From positions 1 to 64,000 of the forward strand of contig NZ_FMVF01000005.1 in the NCBI RefSeq assembly GCF_900101895.1: DNA of 64,000 bases, in the 5' to 3' direction. The stretch comes from Flavobacterium caeni (GTDB taxonomy: Bacteria > Bacteroidota > Bacteroidia > Flavobacteriales > Flavobacteriaceae). Position numbers and translations under genes: made by a program. Under the pieces are notes generated by a model. It had not been told where the DNA came from and ran no database searches. It saw only the letters and a list, made by a program, of their open reading frames with translations. Shown in pieces: positions 53,401 to 61,500 of the stretch; position 1 is the first letter of the stretch; each line of letters begins with the position of its first letter.

Positions 53401-55389
53401 ATTGGCAGGGGCGGGCGATGCAGCTACCCAGCTCAACGTAACACTGTTGGCCGTCAGAATGTTGGCAGACAAACTTGTAGGGTTGCCCGAACACGGCAAA
53501 GGCGGGGCTACAACCAACGTATAGTCTTCGGTTTCGCCACTCGTGATCGACCCGCAAGCCGCCGGAGTGGTGGACAAATAATTTGCACGGATACGCATGC
53601 GGTAGCCGCCGGGAGCAGTAGCCACCGGAATCGGGAAACTGCCTGCTGCCGAAACGACATAGGCATTGGTTGCAAACACTTGTTCGCCTGCCCCAAAAAC
53701 CGCATCGTTGTTCCAGTCTACCCAGATAGTAAAGCCGTAAGTGTTGAAAATGCCGTCGTAAAATCCGGCAGAGAAATTGACGTTGACGCCCGCATTCTGG
53801 CTGACCACCATCGACGTAAAGTTGCCGTAACCCGTCGGTGAGAATCCTGAAGTGTTGTTGGTGATGTTCAAGATACCGCCCGTGGTCGAAAAACGATCGA
53901 TATAAAAGCCGCTACCGGTTGATGTAGACGCGCAATAACTGCCAATCGTCGTGATACTGCCCGACACGTTGTTGCTCGAGCATCCGTTGCTCGCCAAGAT
54001 GCGGTAGTAATAAGTTGTTGTAGGGCTAAGGCCGGTGATGACGCGATTGACACCCGGAGCGACCACACTAAAAGGCGATCCCGCGACATCTGCCGTATAG
54101 CCCGGGTCGGTGGTAACTTGGATGATGTAAGTAACCGCCGCCGCACTGCCTCCTGTAGGCGCGGTCCAGTTCAGCGTAAAATTGCTTGTCCCGATTGCCG
54201 AAGTGGTTACCGTGTTCGGTATGTTCGGGCACGTAATGCTATTTCCTGCCAGAGCGCCCGTGGTGTTATAGGTTGGGCCGCCAAGACACATTGAGTTGGT
54301 GAACGCATAGACAAAGAAATAATACCGCGTATTTCCGGTGAGCCCCGTAGTCGTAAATGCAGTAGACGCTCCCGATTGTACAAAAGTCAATCCAGCACCC
54401 AATGTGCCAATGTTCGCCGCAGAGTAGGTGACGCCATTAACAGGTTGCGAAGGAGGTGTCGCCGTATTCGAGCGCACGACCAGATAACCATTCGCGCTAC
54501 CAGAGAAACTGCCCGAAATTGTTGTGGTGGTATTCGTACCCCAAGTCAAAGCCGTAGCTTGCGCGGGTGGAAAACATGGTGGGGTGGCGTAGGTGATGCG
54601 TACTTGACCACCAGCGCCGGCACCGCCGTTGACATTGCCGCTCGCCGTTGTTCTGTGGCCTCCTGATCCGCCGCCGCCAATGGTTGCTCCTGCAGATCCT
54701 GCGCTCGAAAACAAACCGTTGGCGCCATTTCCGCCACCTACTGCGGCACCGGCACCGCCAGTTTTTCCTGTGGCATTACCGCCAGGGCCCGTTGTACTGG
54801 CACCGCCGCCGCCGCCGCCGCCGCCGCCCACGGCCGCGTTGGTAGATCCGATTCCATTAGCGCCATTTCCACCAGAATACGCCGCTCCTGTGCCGCTGAA
54901 TGTTCCTGCGGCACCACCTGCACCACCTAAAGCAGATTGCGGTCCGACGGGGAGATTTGCGAAAGCGCCTGCCAGTCCGCCGTTGGCTGAAGACAGAACT
55001 GTCCCTGTACAGTTAATAGCGGTGGTGAAGCAACTGAGTCCGCCTGGCTGTGCAGCGACGGGTGTCGATGGTCCTTGGATTCCACCCGCACCGCCTGCAC
55101 CGACGACATAATGGTATGTGGTGCCTGCCGTTACCGCGAAGGTTGCCGTCGTATAGCCGCCGCCGCCGCCGCCGCCGGCACCGTTGCCCGCAAGGCCTCG
55201 AGAATAGCCGCCGCCGCCCCCGCCGCCCCAGGTTTCTACGGTAACCGAAGTCACCCCAGGTGGGCAAACCCATGTACCGGGACCGGGTGTGTTATGGGTC
55301 AATACGATTTGGGAAAATGCCGTTTGCGCCAAGCAAATAAGGAAAACCAAAGGCAGGCAATTGCGCACTAGGGAGTAGCATTTGTTCAT
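50494..55389 (-). CDS. Large T9SS-secreted multi-domain protein (1631 residues)
   Basis: An exported surface or extracellular protein. After a signal peptide (MNKCYSLVRNCLPLVFLICL and following AQTAFSQ) comes a glycine-rich region (about 50-270) with several polyglycine runs. Then follow Fn3-like domains (about 275-390 and 390-485), a GEVED domain ending GETEDYTLVV (about 486-632), a third Fn3-like domain (to about 730), and a domain with FCFYGNNYSQCLISSNGAIT (about 750-980) seen in gliding-bacteria adhesins. The last 580 residues, from KTWNGSVSTAWN on, are homologous to the tail of the next gene upstream. The final 70 residues are a type A T9SS sorting domain ending TVATQKLMNR. It is probably anchored to the cell surface. 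The ligand is unknown. Confidence 0.9.
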   Translation of the reverse strand: MNKCYSLVRNCLPLVFLICLAQTAFSQIVLTHNTPGPGTWVCPPGVTSVTVETWGGGGGGGYSRGLAGNGAGGGGGGGYTTATFAVTAGTTYHYVVGAGGAGGIQGPSTPVAAQPGGLSCFTTAINCTGTVLSSANGGLAGAFANLPVGPQSALGGAGGAAGTFSGTGAAYSGGNGANGIGSTNAAVGGGGGGGGGASTTGPGGNATGKTGGAGAAVGGGNGANGLFSSAGSAGATIGGGGSGGHRTTASGNVNGGAGAGGQVRITYATPPCFPPAQATALTWGTNTTTTISGSFSGSANGYLVVRSNTATPPSQPVNGVTYSAANIGTLGAGLTFVQSGASTAFTTTGLTGNTRYYFFVYAFTNSMCLGGPTYNTTGALAGNSITCPNIPNTVTTSAIGTSNFTLNWTAPTGGSAAAVTYIIQVTTDPGYTADVAGSPFSVVAPGVNRVITGLSPTTTYYYRILASNGCSSNNVSGSITTIGSYCASTSTGSGFYIDRFSTTGGILNITNNTSGFSPTGYGNFTSMVVSQNAGVNVNFSAGFYDGIFNTYGFTIWVDWNNDAVFGAGEQVFATNAYVVSAAGSFPIPVATAPGGYRMRIRANYLSTTPAACGSITSGETEDYTLVVAPPLPCSGNPTSLSANILTANSVTLSWVAASPAPANGYHYYISTSATNPLASTTPTGSVATGTSVTITPLTAGVRYYYWIRSNCGGALGQGAWMGPQSFLIPTCGIGNSTGTTTLGCHNVVSGGLGLNGADVPPTNCTSGSCVTLEANYLQVNAPTNYTVASIPYAPPYQFNCLKNPVSVNDDDVWSPIVNLPFNFCFYGNNYSQCLISSNGAITFDLTNNTPGGTSAWSFANNLPSTNLFRNAIFGVYHDIDPRVGGEVGWELITLNTGCRALVAAWHDIPMYSSTCNSMLYTGMMVLYENTNVIDVFIEQKPVCGSWNSGNAVVGVQNAAGTAAVVPPGRNSLDPDWTVTNEAWRFTPSGATTASINWYEGAGTSGPIVGTGNTLSVCPGSTTIYTAEVTYNLCSGRQVVVSDQTTVTVNANKTWNGSVSTAWNNAANWTPSGVPTNLQCVAVPTAPNNCVISGSAYAAYCHNITVQNGGVLRIDPTNNTLTVTDVVNVNAGGTFNIMNTGGLIQVNNVNNFGTINYTRISQPMYRYDYTYWGSPVTLGSNYTLGMLSPATLADKYYSWTPFVGASYGTWNQESSATVMDPRKGYIVRAPQTYSTNPSTKVAYTATFTGTPNNGNINSPVLFGTMGGPTFNDQYNLLANPYPSSISAATFLNLPNNAARIDGTIYFWTHNSAPSTLYPDPFYNDFLYNYTGSDYASWNKVGGVGTAASTGGTVPNGYIAAGQSFFVRSLNVAGNAMFNNSMRSAAYTNSQFFRPDNDAVESIRENTEEADFEKHRLWLNMMNPGSFSQILVAYAEGATDSWERGYDGHKFEHLASNSFYSLIDDEVFVIQAKALPLDEYDQVPLGYNSLQPAEYTIRIDHYDGDFEQRNIYLEDKLLNVIHDLKQSPYSFTTAAGHFEDRLVLRYHESALGNTSFSASGLSAFIAERQLNVSATEAIESIDVFEVNGKLVKSYLPDTQSKTFVDDFVFAQGIYFAKVKLTNGTVATQKLMNR
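54803..54828. repeat. (CCG)8 trinucleotide run
   Basis: Eight CCG units within the coding region of the 1631-residue protein, encoding part of a polyglycine run on the minus strand. Length changes by whole units would keep the frame. Confidence 0.8.
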
Positions 55390-55424
55390 AACTTAGCTTT
55401 TTTTGATAAAAATTGTGGTATGCT

Positions 55425-55432
55425 CAAAATTA
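55425..55432 (-). promoter_or_regulatory. -7 box of the 1631-residue gene
   Basis: TAATTTTG on the minus strand, a perfect TAnnTTTG, 36 bases upstream of the start at 55389. Confidence 0.45.
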
Positions 55433-55520
55433 GATTAAAAACACCAATTAAAGCGTCGAAAAATAGGAATATTTACCAAACAATCAATAAATTGTGGATA
55501 AAATGCGCAATTAAAACGAT

Positions 55521-55553
55521 AAAGCCTCTTTTTACTTACTAAAAAGAGGCTTT
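55521..55553 (-). terminator. Terminator after the 2681-residue gene
   Basis: AAAGCCTCTTTTT pairs with AAAAAGAGGCTTT around a 7-base loop. It lies 25 bases past the stop of the 2681-residue gene and separates it from the 1631-residue gene. Confidence 0.88.
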
Positions 55554-55577
55554 ACGAAGCTTGCAAGCGACTGATGG

Positions 55578-58500
55578 TTAACGGTTGTTCATCAATTTGG
55601 CCGTTACGATACTACCGTTTTCGAGCTTGATTTTAGCCAAGTAAACACCTTGGGCTTGGATGAATTCAGATTCAAACAAACGGCTCGTATTTTTTGGCTC
55701 GAACGTGCGGATCAATTTGCCCGTAAGGTCAAATACTTCTATTTTCTTGATCGCTTCCGAGGCCTGCACGGTGAGCGTTTGGTTTGCGATGAACGCCACG
55801 CATCCGATTACTTGGTCCGGTCTATCTACGCCGAGCAGTCCATCGGTATAGCGCAGTACGAAACGATCGTTGAATCGACCCACTTCAGAAGCAAACGTAT
55901 ACGGGTTGGCCTTAAGGTCGTGGATGATGTTGAGCAATTTGTCTTCGAGATAGATGTTTTGTCCGTCGAAGGCATCATCAAAATGATCGATACCGATGGT
56001 ATAGTTGTTCGCCGCCGTCGCGTTGTAACCCAAAGGCACTTGATCGCTCGAATCGAAAGGCAGCGGACGTCCCTGTATGGTGACCATTTGCTCGTCTTCG
56101 AGCACCGAATAGAACGACACGAAATTGCCGCCAAACGCGCTGCCTTCAAATCCGCGGTCGTAGCCCAGCGTCGCACCTTCGGCATAGCCTACCAGCGTTT
56201 GGCTGAATCCGCCCTGTTCGTTGGCCAGGTTAAGCCATACCCGTTGTTTTTCGGTTTGCGACATCCTAAAGAAGTCGCTGTTGTTGTCCTTGTCGCGCAT
56301 GGTATTGGTAAACACGGCATTTCCGTTGGCCAATCCTTTGACAAAGAATCCTTGTCCGGCGGCGATGTAGCCGTTTGGCGCAGGGCCTCCGTAGCCCGTT
56401 GGCGTTGTTCCCGTGCCGCCCATCAAGGTATAGGTGGCATAGTCACCAGCGGTATAGTTGTAAACATAGTTGCCATAGAACGGATTCGGGTAGGCTGCGC
56501 TTGGAGGCGAATGGTGTGTCCAGAAATAGATGGTTCCGTCAATCAGCGGCACATTGGTCGGATGACTCAGGAACGCATCGGCGTCTACACCCGATGGATA
56601 CGGGTTGCCGATAAGGTTGAGCTTGTCGTTGAACAATCCCGGGGCCATGGTGCCTATGGCGATCGGTACGTTGATGTTACCGTTGTTCGGCACGCCGATG
56701 AAATTGGCCGTATAAGCTTGCGTCAACGCAGGATTGGTCGAGTAGGTCTGCGGCGCGCGAACAATATACCCGCGGTTCGGATTCATCACGGTTGACGAAC
56801 TGGTCATCACCCAATTGCCGTTGCCACCGCCGTTGGTAGGATTCCAATAGAAATACTTGTCGGCAAGTGTTGCCGGAGACAACATCGCGAGCGTATAGTT
56901 GGAAGCCAATGTCACAGGCGATCCCCAGTAGGTATAATCGTAACGGTACATCGGTTGGGTAATACGTTGCATGTGGATGTTGCCGATGTTGGCCACATTG
57001 TTGATTTGCACCAAGCTGGCGTTGTTCAATACCGACAAGCCGCCCGTAGGGTTCACCTGGACCACATCGGTCACCGTAATACTGTTGCCCGGATTCACCG
57101 TGAGGTTTCCGCCTGCAAGAACTGTTGTCGAGAATGCATAGGCGTCAAAGCCAGAACCATCGATGATTGGGTCGGTGATTGTATTGGGCACCACTACGCA
57201 AGATGTCGATGTAGGCACGCCATTTGGTGTCCAGTTACCGGCCACATTCCAATCGCTGCTGACCGATCCGTTCCACGTTTTGGCGTTGCTTGTGATCGTC
57301 ACGCAGTTGCTGATGGCCGAACAAGGTGTGCTGTTGAGCGTAGAAGTTGCGATGACACGATAGTACGTGGTTTGCGCCACTACTGGTGGGTCATAGGTGG
57401 CACCGGTAGCACCAATAATGTTGGTCCATCCCGAGGCGCATCCTACAGTGCTCGATTGCCATTGGTAAGACGGTGTCCCGACAAACGTTGCCGGCGTTGT
57501 TACCGTAAAGGCCACAGGGTCTTGGCTACAAACCGATTGATCTCCCGCAATGGTCGGGGCAGTCACATCGTTGACAAACACCGTGACAAAGTTTGATCCC
57601 GCCGAACAGGCCGTGCTGTTTACCGTCGCGATCGCCAGTCGTCTAAAATACGTCACCACATTGATTGGTCCTGGCGCATCATAGGTATCTCCAGTTTCTC
57701 CTGCAATATCTGTCCAAGGGCCGGTTCCCGATACAGTGCTAATCTGCCATTGGTAGGTAAGTCCTGTACCGGTTCCTGCTGCCGTACTTGTGAAGGCGGC
57801 AGGATCTCCGCCCATACAAACGGTTCGGTTGGTCGCGATGGTACCCGCGGTTACACTGTTCGGTGTAACGGTGATACAATTGCTGATGGCAGTACAAGAA
57901 ACCCCGTTCAGCGTCGAAGTCGTAATCCTGCGGTAGTACGTGGTGACTACGAGTCCGGCAGGAGCGTCATAGGTGGCCGAAGTCGCCCCCGAAATGTTTG
58001 TAAAAGTGCTGCCGCATCCTACGGTGTTTCGTTGCCATTGGTAAGTCAACGTACCCGAACCGGTAGCCGGAACAATTTCGGTAAATGCCGATGGATTGTT
58101 GCCGCAAAGCGTTTCGTCGCTGCCTACGGTACCCGGTGTCACATCGTTTACATAAACCACCACGCAATTGCTGTAGGCCACACATGGTGAACCGTTCAGC
58201 GTAGAGGTAGTCATTCTGCGGTAATAAGTTGTGGCCAACAAGCCGGCAGGCGGGTCATATTGGAATCCCGTAGCGCCGCCAATGTTGGTGAATGTATCGC
58301 CACATCCGGTGGTGTTGCTTTGCCATTGGTACGTAATGGTGCCGTTGCCTGAACCTGGTGCGGAGCTCGTTAGCATAGGTGGATTTCCGCCGCTACATAT
58401 GGTGTGTCCGCCCACAACCGCGCCCGGAGCCACGTTGTTGACCGATACCTGGATCGGCGTGGTGTTGGCTACCGAACAAGGGATGCCCGCCACCGAATTC

Positions 58501-61500
58501 GAAACCACACGGATAAACCATGTTGTTTGGGTGATGGGACCCGGCGCGTCATAGGTTACACCAGTTGCACCGCCAATGTCTGTCCAAGGGCCCGTTGCGC
58601 TGGTCGTACTGAATTGCCATTGGTAAGAAAGCGCGCTTCCGGCGGCAGGAGTCGTTTCGGTAAAGGCTACTGGATCGCCACCGTTGCAAATCGTCTGGTT
58701 GGCCGAAACTACCCCAGGGGTCAGTTGCGGCGCCACCGTGATGACAATCTGGGCTTGCATCGATCCCGGACATTGTGTTGGGCCGTTGACCGACGTCGCG
58801 GTGATAAAATACGTGACATTTTGGTTCACGGCCGAGTTGTTGGTCAACACGTCTGGAATTGTATAGGAACCATTTACGGCTATGGTTGGTGAGTTGGCGC
58901 CGTTAATCGGCATTGAACTGATCACATTGGCGTTGACGCTTCGGGTCCATGAGTAAATGATCTGGGTTGTCGGCGAAAGATTCGACGTTAGGTTGATGGC
59001 TGCACTGGTCCCGCTACAAATCAGCGGGCTTGGCGCGGTAGCCGTTACCGTTGGATTCGGACGTATCGTGACCGTCGTGGTTTGTGGCGTCAAAGAACAG
59101 ATAAATGCGTTCGTGTCGGCGTCGTAAATGTTTGGCGTAATCGAGATCGTTGTCGTGACATTCGCGTTGGTGTTGTTGACCACCGTAAGCGGCAGTGTTC
59201 CTTCCGACAAATAGGCGCCAAACAGCCACCATGGTTGGCTGGTGTCTTGTGGCAGCGGTCCTCCCGAACTAGGTGTGATATAGGCAGGGTTGCCGATCCA
59301 TGAGTACCTGATATAAGCCCCGCCGCCATGCGCCGAGTAGATCCGCGGATTGAAATTCGCGCCAGAGCAAACGGTGCCGCCGCCAAAATCGATCGAGAAA
59401 CTAAAGTTCGAATTGTTAGCAACCACTACCGAAACAGCATTACTGGTCACCGTTTGACCGCAACTGGTCACCAAAACCTGGTACCATGTATTCGGCGTAG
59501 CGCCATTGGTTGTTGGCGGTTGATAGGTTGCCCCGGTTGCCCCGCCGATGTTGGTCCAAGGGCCGGTATCGCTGGTGGTGCTGCTTTGCCATTGGTAAGT
59601 ATACGCACCTGAGCCACCTGTCACAGGCGTGGTGATAAAGAAAGTCGTAGGCCTGGATCCCTGACAAACCACTTGCGAATCTTCGATGCCTGGCGTACTC
59701 ATTGTCGGATAAACCGTGAGCGTGGCCGTGATGGTTCTCGAACAGCCGTTCGGAGCGGTCGCTAAGACCGTGAAAGTTGCAGTTTGGTTCACACTGGTAA
59801 TGTTGGATACAGTGCCGCTGATGTCACCGGTACCGCTCATCGGGATACCTGTCACATCTACGTTGGTACGCGTCCAGCTGTAGGTGGTTCCCGCCAGGCC
59901 ATTGCTCGTGCTGAAAACGATGTTGGCCGTAGCGCCCGTACAAACACCTTGGGTGGCCGGTGTGGCTACCGCCAACGGAGCCGGACGTACGATCACATCG
60001 ACCGTTACAGGTGCCGACTGACAAAACGCACGGATCGCATAAATGGTGAATGTTGTGGTTTGGTCTACGCCTGTCGGGTTGGTAAGCGTGCCCGAAATGG
60101 TCGATGCCGTTCCGCTGCCCGCGATACCCGGCGTGTTGGCGGCATTCGTGCGTGTCCAAGAATAAGTTGTTCCCGGAATCGCGTTCGGATTGCTCAAAAC
60201 AATGGCCGAAATAGGCAGGCCCGCACAAACCGTTTGCGATGCCGGGGTTGCCGCTACATCGGGTTGCGGATTTACAATCACGGTTACGGTGGTTGTGCTG
60301 GTACCACAACCTGCCGCTGTTGCCGAAATCGTAAACGTGGTAGACTGTTGTACCAACGTGTTGTTGGTGAACGTACCGCTGATGTTCGTGCCCGATCCGC
60401 TGGCCGCGATGCCCGTAAGGTTGACGGTATTGTCGCGCGTCCAGCTATAGGTCACAGGTCCTGTGACATTATTCGGGTTGCTAAAGTTGATCGTTGTAAT
60501 GTTGACGCCCGGACAAACAGTTTGGCTCGCAGGTGTTGCCGCTACCGTTGGGTTCGGATTCACCACCACGTCTACCGTTACCGGATCTGAAATACAGCCG
60601 TCCTCAGATGTCGCAATGATGCTGAACGTCGTGGTTTGTGCGGTATTGGTGGTATTGGTCAACGTGCCCGTGATTGGAGTTCCGCTGCCCGCTGCCGCCA
60701 AACCTGTAAGGTTGCCGGTGTTGGTTCGCGTCCAATTGTAGGTGATGGTTCCCGCCACGTTGTTCGGATTGCTCAAGCCGATAGGTGCAAACGCACTGCC
60801 CGAGCAAACGGTTTGTGTTGGCGTATCTGCGGCTACGGTAGGTTTTGGATTGACCGTGACCGAAAACGAAAACACGCTTCCTGTACAGCTTCCCGAGGTA
60901 GCAGTGACGTTATAGTTGGCCGTTTGCGGGGTGTTGGTCGGGTTGGTGAGCAAGATGTTGATGGCCGGTTGGTTGTTGCCACCCGATCCGCCTGTAAGCC
61001 CTCCTGTCACCGATGGCGTGCTCCAGGTGTAGGTGGTTCCCGCAGGGATGAGGTTGCCGCCTCCGTTGGCAGGCGTGACCACAAGATTTTCCTCGCTGCA
61101 AACGCTATCGGTGATGTTGTTGATGAATGGTGTCGGATTGACCGTCACCGTGACCGTAAATGATGCGCCCACACATGCGCCGCTGGTGCCCGATGTCGGG
61201 GTAACGGTATACGTAGCGGTTTGCGCTGTAGTGGTTGGGTTGGTCAAGGTTTGGCTGATGCCCAGTTGTCCGCTCTCGGCGCTTCCGCCTGTCATCCCGC
61301 CCGTTACTACCGGTGCAGGCCAAGAGTAGGTCGTGCCCGCTGGAACCACGGTGGCCACTGTAGGAACACCGGTTGATGGAACCACCGCAAAAGCCACTTC
61401 GCTACAAGTCGCGACCGAATAATTGAAAATAAACGGTTTTTCATTGACGGTCAGCGCCGCATTGATCGAAACCGCTGGTGTCGCACAACCGTTGATGACA

